Assembly (NCBI RefSeq): GCF_001053095.1
Contig: NZ_CGBP01000025.1
Span: forward strand, 1-64,000
Direction of reading: 5' to 3'
DNA: 64,000 nucleotides
Source of the DNA: Yersinia similis
GTDB taxonomy: Bacteria; Pseudomonadota; Gammaproteobacteria; Enterobacterales; Enterobacteriaceae
The translations under genes were made by a program, and so were the position numbers. How positions within the stretch are numbered: the first letter of the stretch is position 1; every line of letters starts with the position of its first letter. The notes under the pieces were generated by a model that was not told where the DNA came from, did not search any database, and saw nothing but the letters and a program-made list of their open reading frames with translations. Below are positions 48,712 to 59,586 of this stretch, in pieces.

Positions 48712-51573
48712 CTATCGCATTAGCTCGCTGGCACCGTTTGCCGCCAACCATTTATGCCAACTGACTTCCACTTGTTCTCTTTCGGCCATAAAACTGTCGG
48801 CTGCGACTTTGCTTGATTGTTCTTGCAAGGCCAAATGATGGATCTCATCACGCATCGTGACATAAGCACGGGTGAGCGCGGCGGCCTCTTCCGGCGACAT
48901 GATGTCGTAATTAGCCATCGATTCAAAAATACGCACATTGTCTGACCAGCGAGTTAACTGCGGTTCGCTGGCTGCATAGCGCAGCACCAGATATTGCGCG
49001 ATAAACTCAATATCGGTGATCCCACCCGCATCGGCTTTAATATCAAAGAGATCACGTTGTTTACTGCCCAAGTGATTACGCATTTTTTCCCGCATTTCGC
49101 GTACTTCCTGCTGCAACTGCGGATCTTCGCGGTGGCGGCAGAGAATTTGCTGGCGAATGGCATCAAACTGTTGATGCAATTTTGGGGAGCCATACACCAT
49201 GCGGGCGCGCACCAAGGCTTGATGCTCCCAAGTCCAGGCTTCATTACGCTGATAGTCGGCAAATGACTCGATAGTACTGACCAACATACCCGATTCACCC
49301 GAAGGCCGCAGGCGTGCATCCACTTCATACAAAATGCCCGATGACGTTCGGGTGCTGAACAAATGCATAATGCGTTGAGCCAAACGCAGGTAGAACTGGC
49401 GGCCATCGATACTGCGATCACCATCAGTCATCACATCCAATGGGCAATCCAACAGGAAGACTAAATCCAAATCTGAACTGTAACCTAGCTCCCAGCCCCC
49501 TAATTTTCCGTAACCAATAACCGCGAAACCACGGCCTTCGCTTTGCTGTAAATGACTAGGCTGACCATAGCGGGCGACCATCTGATTCCAGGCCTGTTGG
49601 ATAACAGCATCAATAATGGCCTCGGCCAGATAAGTTAAGTGATCACTCACTTTCATTACCGGCAGCACCTCAGTGATATCACCGGCTGCGATACGTAATT
49701 GCTGCGCCTGTTTAAATTGACGCAACGCCTCTAATTGCTGTTCTTCATCATCTTCTGGCACGCGCAGCAAATATTGGCGTAACTCATCGCGGTAGGCACT
49801 GGGAGCCAGAGGCTGATACAGAGATTGCGGGTCAAGTAATTCATCCAATAACAGTGGGTAACGTGCCAGTTGGCTGGCGACCATCGGCGAGGCAGAACAC
49901 AGGCGGATAACGTGTTTCAGTGCCGCATGGTATTCCACCAATAACTCCAGATACGTGGTACGCGTCACGATACTGAGCAACAGTAGGATAAGGCGACTGA
50001 GGGCAACATTGGCATCGGGGCGTGGACACACTTCAGCAAATAACCGTGGCATCAATTGATCTAGCACTTCACGGCCACGCGGCCCAATAGTGCGTTTATC
50101 AACGTCATGACGAAAGCCACTGATCGTCGCCAATAGCTGACGGCGGGCGGCCTCCTCCAGATGTGGTGTCAATGGGGCTAAATCACTCTCTTCCAGCACA
50201 TCCTGCCATAGGCTTTTATACAACCCATGGCTCGGATCTTCGCCAATATCAGGGGTTTCATCGCCGATAAGGTCATCAAATACCACACGAACCGCATGCA
50301 TGTGATTTTCCAGCGCGGTACTCATCGCCGCCCAATCCGCGTACCCCATTCCCCAAGCTAACCGGGCTTGGTTCAGTGGGTCATTGGGTAATGTCTGGGT
50401 TTGCTCATCGGCAATGGCTTGCAGCAGGTTTTCCAAACGGCGCAAAAACAAATAACTGCCACTGAGGTCAACCACTTGCTGCTCTGGCAGTAACCCCAGC
50501 TCAGCCACCGCCTGCAATGTTGGTAATAGTGCACGCTCTTGCAACCGAGGTTCACGCCCCCCGCGGATCAGTTGGAAGACCTGAGTAATAAATTCGATCT
50601 CACGAATGCCACCGGCACCCAGCTTGATATTGTCTTTCAACCCCCGCCGCCGAACCTCACGGGCGATCATCCCTTTCATATTACGCAGTGATTGGATCAC
50701 GCTGAAATCAATATAACGGCGGAAGACAAAAGGCCGTAGCATTTGACGTAACTCTTGGCTATATGGATCGTCAGCACCGCCCATAAGGCGCGCTTTCACC
50801 ATTGCATAGCGCTCCCAGTCACGCCCTTGCTCCTGATAATAATCTTCCAGTGCAGCAAAACTCAGTACCAAGGGGCCGCTGTCACCAAACGGCCGCAAGC
50901 GCATATCTACCCGATAGACAAAGCCATCAATGGTGTGTTGATCGAGCGCCTTAATCAGCCGCTGGCCTAAGCGGGTGAAAAATTGGGCGTTATCCAGATC
51001 ACGCCGCCCACCTTGAGTCTGACCATTTTCCGGATAAGCAAAAATCAGATCGATATCAGACGAGAAATTCAGTTCACCGCCACCGAGTTTCCCCATCCCC
51101 AAAATCAGTAGCGGCTGCGGCACTCCCTGACTGTTACATGGGGTGCCCAGCTCACGGCAGCACACCTGATAGAGCCAATCGCGGGCAGCGATGATTATGC
51201 TCTCCGCCAGAGTACTCAACTGCTGTAATGTCTCCACCGTCCCACTGGTTTGTAGTACCTGTGACCAGGCGATACGGACCATAACCCGGCGGCGAAACAG
51301 CCGCAATGCGGTTAACAATGCCGCTTCATCCTGCACCCCGGCCAGCGCCTCACTCAGCCACTGCGGATAATATTGCCACTCCTGCGGCTGCGGAGGTTGT
51401 TGATGCAACTCCTCCAGCCACTGCGGATGAATCTGTAACATATCACTGACAAAGTCACTCAGCGCCAGTACCGCGATATCTTCATCACATAAATCCGGTG
51501 ATGCCGGTAACTCAGAAAAGCGCTGCTTGATATTCTGCGCCTGAATCTGTAATTCCGAAGGGAGTGGCAACAT
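48712..51573 (-). CDS. glnE: GlnE, glutamine synthetase adenylyltransferase/deadenylase
   Basis: A 953-residue two-domain enzyme (E. coli 946). Each half carries a nucleotidyltransferase motif: [20 protein letters not shown] for the N-terminal deadenylase and [20 protein letters not shown] for the C-terminal adenylylase, each followed by [14 protein letters not shown] / [14 protein letters not shown]. GlnE reversibly adenylylates glutamine synthetase under PII control. ATG 51573 (MLPLPSELQ) has AAGGA upstream; an earlier in-frame ATG at 51600 is not favoured. hldE is 126 bases downstream. Confidence 0.95.
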   Translation of the reverse strand: MLPLPSELQIQAQNIKQRFSELPASPDLCDEDIAVLALSDFVSDMLQIHPQWLEELHQQPPQPQEWQYYPQWLSEALAGVQDEAALLTALRLFRRRVMVRIAWSQVLQTSGTVETLQQLSTLAESIIIAARDWLYQVCCRELGTPCNSQGVPQPLLILGMGKLGGGELNFSSDIDLIFAYPENGQTQGGRRDLDNAQFFTRLGQRLIKALDQHTIDGFVYRVDMRLRPFGDSGPLVLSFAALEDYYQEQGRDWERYAMVKARLMGGADDPYSQELRQMLRPFVFRRYIDFSVIQSLRNMKGMIAREVRRRGLKDNIKLGAGGIREIEFITQVFQLIRGGREPRLQERALLPTLQAVAELGLLPEQQVVDLSGSYLFLRRLENLLQAIADEQTQTLPNDPLNQARLAWGMGYADWAAMSTALENHMHAVRVVFDDLIGDETPDIGEDPSHGLYKSLWQDVLEESDLAPLTPHLEEAARRQLLATISGFRHDVDKRTIGPRGREVLDQLMPRLFAEVCPRPDANVALSRLILLLLSIVTRTTYLELLVEYHAALKHVIRLCSASPMVASQLARYPLLLDELLDPQSLYQPLAPSAYRDELRQYLLRVPEDDEEQQLEALRQFKQAQQLRIAAGDITEVLPVMKVSDHLTYLAEAIIDAVIQQAWNQMVARYGQPSHLQQSEGRGFAVIGYGKLGGWELGYSSDLDLVFLLDCPLDVMTDGDRSIDGRQFYLRLAQRIMHLFSTRTSSGILYEVDARLRPSGESGMLVSTIESFADYQRNEAWTWEHQALVRARMVYGSPKLHQQFDAIRQQILCRHREDPQLQQEVREMREKMRNHLGSKQRDLFDIKADAGGITDIEFIAQYLVLRYAASEPQLTRWSDNVRIFESMANYDIMSPEEAAALTRAYVTMRDEIHHLALQEQSSKVAADSFMAEREQVEVSWHKWLAANGASELMR

Positions 51574-51629
51574 ATCAGATTCCTTGTATCCCCTTCGCAT
51601 ATTTCGTATGTGAAATTGCAGGGCTGTTT

Positions 51630-51705
51630 TTTATTAATGTTGTAAGTTTTTTATAAATGCCTTAGCGCTATTTTTTATAAATGCCATGGTGCTGTTTTTA
51701 TAAAT
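51630..51705. repeat. Tandem TTTTTATAAAT repeats between glnE and ygiF
   Basis: Three to four copies of a unit TTTTTTATAAATGCC plus about 10 variable bases, spaced 24-27 bp, in the 171-base gap upstream of glnE. AT-rich and of unknown role; may affect glnE expression. Confidence 0.55.
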
Positions 51706-51744
51706 AACTACCTGCAACGCCAATAACTTTGGTTATATATTCAA

Positions 51745-53052
51745 TTAGCGAACAGCGCCGTTTAACCAAAAGGCGGCCTGAGATAATGCTTCTTTGCGGG
51801 CAGTATCTCGCCAGTGGCCCTGACGCTCCATAATCGCCTGCTGTAAACCAAACCAGCCATCGATATACGAATGCCATTCACTTTGTGGATAAAAACCAGA
51901 AAGCAGTTGGAAGGTGATGATCTGGCGGTTCAGACGGGGGAGTTGTGCCAAATAGCCATCATCATCAAGATGGTGGCCAAAAGCCTCTTTTAAATCGGCA
52001 GCACTGCGGCTAAGCATAATGTCACAGAAGCGTTTAAACGAGCCGTCGAACTTAGCTTGTGCTTTAGCATCCATAAATGGCCGCCAGCCCGCAGTGACCA
52101 GCCATGATGTAAGCGCCAACTTACATTTCAGATAGTCGGCGCTGTAACACAACAACTCGGCATCGACATTCTTCGGTTCTAATTGCGGCTCAAGGGCAAT
52201 CAGCAACGCACGTAGCTCTGTGCTAGCTTTCCGTGGCACCAAACCGCCAAAAATAGCCAATGATTGGCGAACCATTGCCAAAGCGTCGATAATCATGCCT
52301 TTGGCCGCAGGCTCCCCCCGTAACCACAGCTCTTCATGATATTGCCAATGTTCCAATATGCTTTCCAAACCACCGGCCATCCCCTGCTCAACCGTTGATT
52401 TCGCCACGGGTTGAAATACCAGGAAAGGCCGTAGCTCACGTGGTGGATTACCTTGCGCCAAATGATAGCCACGTGCCGCCTTACTCAAATTGCTCTGGCG
52501 TAAGCCACCAATTTCCGCCAATTCGGCTGCCAGTGCCAATAAATCGCCCTGAGTGCCCTGTTTCAGCTCCAGTTCAATCTCACTCAACGGTTCCGACAAC
52601 ATATCAGCTCTGATAGAGCCTTGGTCGAGGGCAAGTTCTATCTCGCTCTCACCGTAAGTGATTACCCACTTTTCGCGGGTGAAATCAGTACGGAACAACG
52701 GCTGTAATTCCGTTTGCAACGAATCAGCCGCCCAACCTTCCGGCCAGATATCCTGCGGGAAACGCGCCAAATCCAGTTGGTCGCTATCAATATCGACATT
52801 ATATTCAGGCCGTTGATGTAAACCGCCCACGACTTTGCCGCCGGTCTTCGCCGTCATTTCATAGCGGCCATCATAGCCGCGAATACGTAAACCGATATCA
52901 TTCTGGCGCAACCGCTTATCCGCCGTATCAAAATAGATATTGGTCAGTGTTTGTGGGGGAAAATACTGGTTTTTCTGGGACTCAATCCACTCAGGCAAAG
53001 CAGCAATGGCCGCAGGAGTAGCAATAAATTTTAATTCTATTTCAACGGTCAT
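51745..53052 (-). CDS. ygiF: YgiF, inorganic triphosphatase (CYTH-CHAD)
   Basis: A 435-residue protein (E. coli 433). The N-terminal CYTH domain begins EIELKF (the metal/phosphate signature E-x-E-x-K), with LRIRGYDGRYEMTAKTGG and a tunnel of basic residues; the C-terminal CHAD domain (from about 220) is helical and His-rich, binding polyphosphate. The enzyme hydrolyses inorganic triphosphate. Start ATG 53052 aligns with the family; an in-frame ATG 12 bases earlier is possible. It is the gene upstream of glnE, as in E. coli. Confidence 0.93.
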   Translation of the reverse strand: MTVEIELKFIATPAAIAALPEWIESQKNQYFPPQTLTNIYFDTADKRLRQNDIGLRIRGYDGRYEMTAKTGGKVVGGLHQRPEYNVDIDSDQLDLARFPQDIWPEGWAADSLQTELQPLFRTDFTREKWVITYGESEIELALDQGSIRADMLSEPLSEIELELKQGTQGDLLALAAELAEIGGLRQSNLSKAARGYHLAQGNPPRELRPFLVFQPVAKSTVEQGMAGGLESILEHWQYHEELWLRGEPAAKGMIIDALAMVRQSLAIFGGLVPRKASTELRALLIALEPQLEPKNVDAELLCYSADYLKCKLALTSWLVTAGWRPFMDAKAQAKFDGSFKRFCDIMLSRSAADLKEAFGHHLDDDGYLAQLPRLNRQIITFQLLSGFYPQSEWHSYIDGWFGLQQAIMERQGHWRDTARKEALSQAAFWLNGAVR

Positions 53053-53356
53053 AATTTCATTCACACCGGTATGTTACGAGATGACGGGCATTATGCACCT
53101 TTCGCTTCGATTTGCCTGTTTTGTACAGATAAACCCGCTTGGCGGCCCCCCGCTAAAACTCTATTTTAACCTGTTTTAGCGGATCTGCCCTACGCCTTCA
53201 TAAGACAAATTTTCACGGCAGTTAAAATAAGCAGAAATAAGGCCAAAGCCGCGCTGGCTGTGAGACTAAGACAGTTCTCATTCCGGTTTATGCGTTGCGT
53301 CGGCAAACTGAACACACTACTATCGTTCCATAAATTCACTCATAAATGACTCTCTA
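53053..53356. other. ygiF-ygiM divergent intergenic region, no gene
   Basis: About 300 bases between divergent genes, with no credible ORF or repeat. A weak inverted repeat, CCGCTAAAA / TTTTAGCGG, lies at 53150-53180. It carries the promoters for ygiF and ygiM. Confidence 0.4.
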
Positions 53357-53977
53357 ATGCAGAAATTACGCCTAATTTGCCTCACGATACTCAGTTTAAG
53401 CCTCTCTTGGGGCGCACAAGCTGAAGAAAAACGCTACATATCAGATGAACTGGATACTTACGTTCATAGCGGTCCGGGTAACCAATATCGTATTGTTGGC
53501 ACACTAAAAGGCGGGGATGAGGTCACCCTGATAAGCGTTGATAACGGTACGGATTATGGTCAGATCCGTGACAGTAAAGGAAAAACCACGTGGATTCCGT
53601 TGAATCAATTGAGTGAAACGCCAAGCCTGCGCATTCGTGTGCCCGATCTTGAGCAACAGGTTAAAACACTGACCGACAAGCTAGCTAATATTGATAATAG
53701 CTGGAATCAGCGCACGGCAGAGATGCAACAGAAAGTGGCAGCCAGCGATAGCGTTATCTCTGAATTGCAAAAAGAGAATGAATCGCTGAAAAACCAACTG
53801 GTGGTTGCTCAGAAAAAAGTCAATGCAGTCAATCTGCAATTGGATGACAAGCAACGCACTATTATTCTTCAATGGTTTATGTACGGCGGTGGTGTTGCGG
53901 GTATTGGTCTGCTCCTCGGTTTAGTGTTGCCACATTTGATCCCAAGCCGTAAAAAGAATAACCGCTGGATGAACTGA
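53357..53977 (+). CDS. ygiM: YgiM, membrane-anchored SH3-domain protein
   Basis: A 206-residue protein: a signal peptide (about 1-22, ending in AQA), a bacterial SH3 domain (about 26-90; SDELDTYVHSGPGNQYRIVG), a coiled coil (about 95-165) and one C-terminal transmembrane helix with a basic tail (LQWFMYGGGVAGIGLLLGLVLP, then SRKKNNRW). It matches the TIGR04211-type SH3 and anchor protein family. In E. coli ygiM is also next to cca. The role is probably at the cell envelope; not established. Confidence 0.92.
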   Translation: MQKLRLICLTILSLSLSWGAQAEEKRYISDELDTYVHSGPGNQYRIVGTLKGGDEVTLISVDNGTDYGQIRDSKGKTTWIPLNQLSETPSLRIRVPDLEQQVKTLTDKLANIDNSWNQRTAEMQQKVAASDSVISELQKENESLKNQLVVAQKKVNAVNLQLDDKQRTIILQWFMYGGGVAGIGLLLGLVLPHLIPSRKKNNRWMN

Positions 53978-53982
53978 TAGCG

Positions 53983-54094
53983 CGAATGATTCGAGCGAGT
54001 GAACCCCGATGAGTTTATTTATCAGTAAAATCAATTACAAGTAAGTGATTCGGGTGAGTGAGTGCCGCTAACAACGCTGCAACGTCAAGAAAAA
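53983..54094. repeat. ERIC-like element between ygiM and cca (left end truncated)
   Basis: Contains the ERIC core arms GTGAACCCCGATGAG and AAGTAAGTGATTCGGGTGAG, with about 17 extra bases at the centre, and a right end AAAAAGGGTT. The left terminal repeat is missing. The right end supplies the AAGGG that lies just before the cca start codon. Confidence 0.8.
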
Positions 54095-54104
54095 AGGGTT
54101 AAAT

Positions 54105-55343
54105 ATGAACATCTACCTGGTCGGCGGAGCCGTACGCGATAGCTTATTAAACCTGCCAGTGACCGAACAAGACTGGGTCGTGGTAGGAGCGACCCCTGAG
54201 CAATTACTGACATTAGGATATCAACAGGTCGGTAAAGACTTCCCGGTCTTTCTGCACCCTGTCAGCCATGAAGAATACGCCCTGGCGCGTACTGAACGTA
54301 AATCCGGCCAAGGCTACACCGGCTTTACCTGCTACGCCGCACCCGATGTCACGCTGGAAGACGATCTATTACGCCGCGATTTAACCGTTAATGCGATTGC
54401 CCGTAGTGCTGACGGGGCATTTATCGATCCCTACCATGGCAAACAGGACTTGGAAAACCGAGTGTTACGCCATGTCTCCGCCGCATTTGCTGAAGATCCA
54501 CTGCGCGTTCTGCGGGTAGCACGTTTTGCCGCTCGTTTTGCCTACCTTGGTTTCACCATTGCCCCAGAAACGATGTCTCTGATGACCAACATGGCGCAAA
54601 GTGGCGAACTTTCCGCCCTAACACCAGAGCGCGTGTGGAAAGAAACTGAGAAAGCACTGAAAACACAAAGCCCACAAGTCTATTTTCAGGTACTTCGAGA
54701 TTGCGGTGCATTGGCTGTGCTGTTCCCTGAGATTGAGCGTTTATTTGGGGTGCCAGCACCGGAGAAATGGCACCCGGAAATTGATACCGGTATCCATACG
54801 CTGATGACGTTGGCTATCGCTGCACAGCTCAGCCCAGAGGTTGATATACGCTTTGCTGCCCTGTGCCACGATTTGGGGAAAGGCCTGACACCCAAAGAGT
54901 ATTGGCCACATCATCACGGCCATGGTCCAGCGGGCGTTAAATTGGTTGAGCAACTGTGCCAACGGTTGCGGATCCCCAATCCTGTTCGTGATTTGGCTAA
55001 ATTAGTCGCGGAATACCATGACCTGATTCATACAGTGAATAAACTCCGGCCAGAAACTCTGCTAAAACTGTTTAATGCCATTGATGTATGGCGTAAACCT
55101 GAGCGCCTGGAGCAGATGATTATGACCAGTGAAGCGGATGCCCGTGGCCGGACTGGATTTGAAAAAAATCCCTATCCACAAGGGGATTATCTGCGAGCCG
55201 CATTCCATATTGCCAACGGGGTATCAATACAAGAAGTGGTCGCCAGCGGGTTACAAGGCTTGGCAATTCGCGACGAACTTCAACGCCGCCGCCAGCAAGC
55301 TCTGGCTGAGTGGAAACAGACTCAGGAAACACCTTCAATATAA
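54105..55343 (+). CDS. cca: Cca, multifunctional CCA-adding tRNA nucleotidyltransferase
   Basis: A 412-residue class II enzyme (E. coli 412) that adds and repairs the CCA end of tRNAs. The nucleotidyltransferase domain has [53 protein letters not shown] and the flexible loop [17 protein letters not shown]; the C-terminal HD domain (about 220-330) has [13 protein letters not shown] with phosphatase and 2',3'-cyclic phosphodiesterase potential. Its ribosome binding site (AAGGG, about 54089-54093) seems to derive from the adjacent ERIC. Confidence 0.95.
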   Translation: MNIYLVGGAVRDSLLNLPVTEQDWVVVGATPEQLLTLGYQQVGKDFPVFLHPVSHEEYALARTERKSGQGYTGFTCYAAPDVTLEDDLLRRDLTVNAIARSADGAFIDPYHGKQDLENRVLRHVSAAFAEDPLRVLRVARFAARFAYLGFTIAPETMSLMTNMAQSGELSALTPERVWKETEKALKTQSPQVYFQVLRDCGALAVLFPEIERLFGVPAPEKWHPEIDTGIHTLMTLAIAAQLSPEVDIRFAALCHDLGKGLTPKEYWPHHHGHGPAGVKLVEQLCQRLRIPNPVRDLAKLVAEYHDLIHTVNKLRPETLLKLFNAIDVWRKPERLEQMIMTSEADARGRTGFEKNPYPQGDYLRAAFHIANGVSIQEVVASGLQGLAIRDELQRRRQQALAEWKQTQETPSI

Positions 55344-55358
55344 GTGGCTCCGCCGTTC

Positions 55359-55389
55359 AAATAAACCCCTCTGAACAAGGGGTTTATTT
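55359..55389. terminator. Bidirectional terminator between cca and uppP
   Basis: A perfect 11-bp stem (AAATAAACCCC / GGGGTTTATTT) with a 9-base loop and T-rich flanks on both strands, between convergent genes. Confidence 0.9.
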
Positions 55390-55410
55390 GTTTGTAGCCA
55401 CGGTTATCCC

Positions 55411-56229
55411 TTACATAAAGACCCAATACACCACGGCTGCAACAATAAAGCGGTAAATGGCGAAAGGAACAAAAGAGATCCGTTTAATCAGTGACAAGAA
55501 GGTCTTGATGGCTATTAGTGCGACGATAAAGGCGGTGATAAACCCTACAGCAAACATCGGTAAATCGCCCAATGTCAGGAAATGCAGGCTCTTATATAAA
55601 TCCAGCCCGCTGGCTCCGATCATCATCGGTACCGCCAGAATAAATGAGAATTCAGATGCCGCGTAGCGGTTCACACCGACCAGCATCCCACCGGAAATGG
55701 TGGCTCCAGAACGAGAGAACCCCGGCCATAGTGCCAGGCACTGGAAACAACCAATCGCAAAAGCCTGACGGTAGGTAATATCATCCAGCCCGACAGCCTT
55801 AGGATTTTTAGGTTTGAACCATTCTGCGGCCAGCAATAACACCCCACCAGCCACCAATGCATACATGACACTTTTTGGGTCAAATAGCGCCTTGATAACA
55901 TCATGGAATGCCAAACCTAGAATCACCGCGGGGATCATCGCCAGTAAAATATGGCCCAGTGTCAAATGACCATCGGTTTTCCCCTCATGGGGTACCGCAC
56001 CAAAGTGAATACCAATCAGACCGAATAAGCGCCGCCAAAACACCACAACTACGGCCAGAATGGAGCCTAACTGAATAATCACTTCGAAAGTTTTTGCTTT
56101 ATCACCGGTAAACCCCAGCAACTCCCCGACAATAATCATATGCCCGGTAGATGAAACCGGCAAAAATTCAGTCAGCCCTTCGACCACACCCAGAATAAAA
56201 GCCACAAACAGCGAATACATATCCGTCAT
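55411..56229 (-). CDS. uppP: UppP (BacA), undecaprenyl-diphosphate phosphatase
   Basis: A 272-residue polytopic inner-membrane enzyme (E. coli 273) that dephosphorylates undecaprenyl diphosphate, recycling the lipid carrier for peptidoglycan and O-antigen; overexpression gives bacitracin resistance. The catalytic motifs are [20 protein letters not shown] (with Glu and Ser) and [17 protein letters not shown] (with the essential Arg). ATG 56229 aligns with the family. It is transcribed towards cca. Confidence 0.96.
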   Translation of the reverse strand: MTDMYSLFVAFILGVVEGLTEFLPVSSTGHMIIVGELLGFTGDKAKTFEVIIQLGSILAVVVVFWRRLFGLIGIHFGAVPHEGKTDGHLTLGHILLAMIPAVILGLAFHDVIKALFDPKSVMYALVAGGVLLLAAEWFKPKNPKAVGLDDITYRQAFAIGCFQCLALWPGFSRSGATISGGMLVGVNRYAASEFSFILAVPMMIGASGLDLYKSLHFLTLGDLPMFAVGFITAFIVALIAIKTFLSLIKRISFVPFAIYRFIVAAVVYWVFM

Positions 56230-56263
56230 CTACAATACCCAATACCCTGTAATGGAAAACCAC

Positions 56264-56295
56264 AAAAAAACGGCAATGCTGAAAACAGTGCCGTT
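56264..56295 (-). terminator. folB terminator on the minus strand
   Basis: Read on the minus strand, a 7-bp stem (AACGGCA / TGCCGTT, loop of 13) is followed by a run of seven or more T. It lies about 200 bases downstream of folB, after a degenerate ERIC, and just upstream of uppP. Confidence 0.8.
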
Positions 56296-56312
56296 CAATT
56301 TAGAATTTAATT

Positions 56313-56413
56313 CCTACCCAAAATAATTGGGGCTGCAGCCCAGTAGGCTGGCTCTCATCAGTGGTTAGGCTGAAGGAACCCCACACATAGCGCTGCAACT
56401 TCAAGTAAGAAGG
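56313..56413. repeat. Degenerate ERIC-like element between folB and uppP
   Basis: The left end CTACCCAAAATAATTGGG resembles the ERIC terminal repeat, and on the right GCTGCAACTTCAAGTAAG resembles the other end. The centre is not recognisable, and the right terminus is lost. Called from the ends only. Confidence 0.5.
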
Positions 56414-56500
56414 ACACAGAAAATTTATCACGTTCCTCGACACAATCAGACAACATTATCAATGCAGAATGACATTTTTATGTCATACGGTGACAAAAGG

Positions 56501-56863
56501 TCAGCTTAGCCGTTGGCCGCGTTCAATAATTACGCCAACATTTTTGGCCTGGGCGACAGCCCCCGGCTTGCTAACTTTGATACGTACCCACGGCGAATTA
56601 AAGCGTCGTAATAACAGTTCGGCTACCTCTTCAGCGACCCGCTCTACCAATGCAAAACGCTGTGAGCCGACATGTTGTATTACCGCCTCACTGATATCAG
56701 CATAACTCAGGCAGTCATTGACATCATCACTGCCCGCTGCTTTACGGTTATCCCAGCCCATTTCGATATCGAACACCAGTTTCTGCTGGATGGTCTGCTC
56801 CCAGTCATAAACCCCGATGGTGGTTATGATACTGAGTTCCTCAATAAATACGATGTCCATCAC
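56501..56863 (-). CDS. folB: FolB, dihydroneopterin aldolase
   Basis: A 120-residue enzyme (E. coli 122) cleaving dihydroneopterin to 6-hydroxymethyl-dihydropterin in folate synthesis. Family motifs: [22 protein letters not shown], with catalytic Tyr/Glu, [13 protein letters not shown] and [15 protein letters not shown] with the pterin-binding Glu. It diverges from plsY, as in E. coli. Confidence 0.95.
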   Translation of the reverse strand: MMDIVFIEELSIITTIGVYDWEQTIQQKLVFDIEMGWDNRKAAGSDDVNDCLSYADISEAVIQHVGSQRFALVERVAEEVAELLLRRFNSPWVRIKVSKPGAVAQAKNVGVIIERGQRLS

Positions 56864-56967
56864 GTCATTCTCTGTTTTTGTGCCTGCCGGATACCACTTC
56901 CAGCCGAATATGCGTATTATCCACTGATGTTGCTATTAAAACGACCATTATTCAACGGGGCGGTGTT

Positions 56968-57618
56968 ATGAGTGCTATCGCGCTTGGCATGATTATCTTC
57001 GCGTATTTGTGCGGCTCTATTTCCAGTGCAATCTTGGTATGCCGGGTTGCCAGGCTGCCAGATCCACGGACACATGGCTCCGGTAATCCCGGTGCGACTA
57101 ACGTGCTGCGTATTGGTGGCCGTACAGCAGCAGTGGCGGTATTGCTCTTTGATATATTGAAAGGCATGTTGCCAGTTTGGTTCGCTTATCTGTTACACAT
57201 CCCGCCACTTTATCTCGGTTTGACCGCTATAGCCGCCTGCCTCGGCCATATTTATCCCGTATTTTTCCACTTTAAGGGGGGTAAAGGTGTAGCAACCGCA
57301 TTTGGTGCAATCGCGCCTATCGGCTGGGATTTGACCGGTTTGATGACCGGGACCTGGCTGCTGACAGTATTATTGAGTGGTTATTCATCATTAGGCGCAA
57401 TAGTTAGCGCCTTGATTGCCCCGTTTTACGTATGGTGGTTCAAACCTCAATTTACCTTCCCTGTCGCCATGCTCTCTTGCCTTATTCTGATGCGTCACCA
57501 CGATAACATTCAGCGTTTATGGCGTGGTAAAGAAGGGAAAGTCTGGGACAAGCTTAGAAAGAAAAAACAGAAAACTCCCGCAGAAGAAGCCGCTGAGTTA
57601 GAAGAGAAAGAAGATTAG
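56968..57618 (+). CDS. plsY: PlsY (YgiH), acyl-phosphate:glycerol-3-phosphate acyltransferase
   Basis: A 216-residue inner-membrane enzyme (E. coli 205) that adds the first acyl chain to glycerol-3-phosphate using acyl phosphate. Motifs: [11 protein letters not shown] with the conserved Ser, [15 protein letters not shown], and the phosphate-binding [21 protein letters not shown] 56968 (MSAIALGM) has GGGGCGG upstream; the frame is open 30 codons further but the family starts here. The C-terminal ~25 residues are Lys/Glu-rich, longer than in E. coli. Confidence 0.94.
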   Translation: MSAIALGMIIFAYLCGSISSAILVCRVARLPDPRTHGSGNPGATNVLRIGGRTAAVAVLLFDILKGMLPVWFAYLLHIPPLYLGLTAIAACLGHIYPVFFHFKGGKGVATAFGAIAPIGWDLTGLMTGTWLLTVLLSGYSSLGAIVSALIAPFYVWWFKPQFTFPVAMLSCLILMRHHDNIQRLWRGKEGKVWDKLRKKKQKTPAEEAAELEEKED

Positions 57619-57850
57619 TTTTCCCCGAAACCGAGAATGGCTGCGGCAACACTCAGCCGTTCGACACCCCTATCAGAACGACGGGTAGTAACACAGCCAC
57701 AGCCACGCCCGACCATTCGACACCCATATCAGAATGACTGAGCATGAGCGAGGCAAGGCGCAAAGGAATGAAAAAACGCAGTGGACTCTTGGCCATGAGT
57801 ATTTTGAATGACTGCGGCAACACCGCCGCAGCCACGCTCAGCCATTCTGA
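57619..57850. repeat. Repetitive plsY-tsaD intergenic region
   Basis: Gene-free. The motif GAATG(A/G)CTGCGGCAACAC appears at about 57635 and 57807, and CGACACCC(C/A)TATCAGAA at about 57661 and 57718; CATTC/GAATG pairs allow a hairpin GCGGC..GCCGC at 57814-57830. It is GC-rich compared with other gaps. I do not recognise the family. Confidence 0.5.
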
Positions 57851-58864
57851 TCAGACTTTCGGTAACTCAGATAACGGCCAACGCGGCCACACCGACACAC
57901 TCAACTCACTGTTCAGGTTACTTCGCAACCTGACCATCCCCGCATAGGCAATCATCGCGCCGTTGTCAGTGCAAAATTCTGGCCGGGCGTAGAATACTTC
58001 ACCGCCTCGTTTTTGCATCATATCGGCCAGTTTTAATCGTAAGGTCTGGTTAGCGCTCACGCCCCCGGCGATAACTAAGCGTTTAAAACCCGTCTGATCT
58101 AACGCACGTTTAGATTTGATGGCTAAGGTATCAACCACCGCATCTTCGAATGCTCGGGCGATATCGGCGCGGGTTTGGTCGTCATCACCATTAGCACGAA
58201 TAGTATTCGCCGCGAACGTTTTCAGACCAGAAAAACTAAAATCCAGCCCAGGGCGATCAGTCATTGGACGCGGAAAGATAAAACGGCCCGCAGTACCAAG
58301 CTGGGCCATACGCGACAACATTGGCCCACCAGGGTAATCCAACCCTAATAGTTTTGCTGTCTTATCAAAAGCCTCACCTGCCGCATCATCAACAGATTCG
58401 CCCAACAGCAAATATTCACCAATACCGGTCACACTAATCAATTGGGTATGACCGCCGGATACCAGCAACGCAACAAACGGGAACTCTGGTGCATTTTCTT
58501 CCAGCATTGGTGCCAACAAATGGCCTTCCATATGATGAACCGGTACCGCAGGGACCCCCCACGCGAAAGCTAATGCCCGACCGATGGTCGCCCCCACTAA
58601 CAACGCCCCCACCAAGCCAGGACCTGCTGTATAAGCCACAGCATCAATATCTTTGGCGTTCAACTTGGCTTCTTTCAACGCCGCCTGAATCAGGGGTACG
58701 GTTTTACGCACGTGATCACGGGAGGCCAGCTCTGGTACGACACCGCCGTAGTCAGCGTGCAATTTTACCTGACTGTACAATTGGTTAGCTAACAGACCGG
58801 CTTCATCGTCATACACTGCAATTCCGGTTTCATCGCAGGACGTTTCTATACCCAATACTCGCAT
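57851..58864 (-). CDS. tsaD: TsaD (Gcp/YgjD), tRNA t6A threonylcarbamoyltransferase
   Basis: A 337-residue protein, the same length as in E. coli, that transfers threonylcarbamoyl to A37 of ANN-decoding tRNAs with TsaB, TsaE and TsaC. The ASKHA/Kae1 motifs are present: [26 protein letters not shown]-like [15 protein letters not shown] (metal-binding His), [11 protein letters not shown] and [13 protein letters not shown]. Start ATG 58864 ([10 protein letters not shown]) chosen over an ATG 5 codons earlier because the family begins here. It diverges from rpsU. Confidence 0.96.
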   Translation of the reverse strand: MRVLGIETSCDETGIAVYDDEAGLLANQLYSQVKLHADYGGVVPELASRDHVRKTVPLIQAALKEAKLNAKDIDAVAYTAGPGLVGALLVGATIGRALAFAWGVPAVPVHHMEGHLLAPMLEENAPEFPFVALLVSGGHTQLISVTGIGEYLLLGESVDDAAGEAFDKTAKLLGLDYPGGPMLSRMAQLGTAGRFIFPRPMTDRPGLDFSFSGLKTFAANTIRANGDDDQTRADIARAFEDAVVDTLAIKSKRALDQTGFKRLVIAGGVSANQTLRLKLADMMQKRGGEVFYARPEFCTDNGAMIAYAGMVRLRSNLNSELSVSVWPRWPLSELPKV

Positions 58865-59043
58865 TACATTTCCCATCATTCACGTGCGGCCGACAGTTTA
58901 GCATAACAGCGCCCGCAGTCATGATTTCTCATCCCCCCTTCGAATATTTTCGACATTGGCCGCAAATGCGTTGTTGATAATCGCTGATAATTGCTCTGTT
59001 TGAAAAAAATGTTGATTAATTCGATCACCGCCTCTGTTTAGTA

Positions 59044-59049
59044 TATAAT
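59044..59049 (+). promoter_or_regulatory. Probable -10 box of the rpsU-dnaG-rpoD operon
   Basis: A perfect TATAAT at 59044-59049, 187 bases before rpsU. No strong -35 sits at 17 bases; TCGATC is there. Downstream, GCTGGC/GCCAGC (about 59186-59203) forms a small hairpin before the rpsU ribosome binding site (GAGGTGAGAGG). No gene occupies 58865-59235. Confidence 0.5.
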
Positions 59050-59223
59050 CAGCGGCCGTCGCACTCCTGGCACCAACTTTTTTGTAAAGGCGGGGGCGAC
59101 ATCACAGGGGCGTGCCTGTTTCAATTTGCTGTGGTGCTTTACAAAGCAGCATCCATTGAAGTAAAATTCCGCACCATTTTGAGAAGGCTGGCGATTGGCC
59201 AGCAGCAAACCGATTTCTATTGA

Positions 59224-59451
<228 letters not shown>

Positions 59452-59524
59452 TTCTTCGGGGATAACCCCAATACGTGGTTTTTTCATTTCGAAGAACGCG
59501 CAGATCGAGTAGTTGCATACGAAG

Positions 59525-59552
59525 GCCGTGCTTTCCGAAAGGAACGCGCGGC
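59525..59552 (+). terminator. Attenuator hairpin between rpsU and dnaG
   Basis: A 12-bp stem GCCGTGCTTTCC / GGAACGCGCGGC (with a wobble pair and one mismatch) and a GAAA loop, followed by TTGTTCTCGTTT. It corresponds in position to the partial terminator that keeps dnaG expression below rpsU. A smaller GGGGATAACCCC hairpin with a later T-run (TTTTTT) lies at 59458-59486. Confidence 0.75.
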
Positions 59553-59586
59553 TTGTTCTCGTTTATGGACTGGCGAATAGGGGCTT

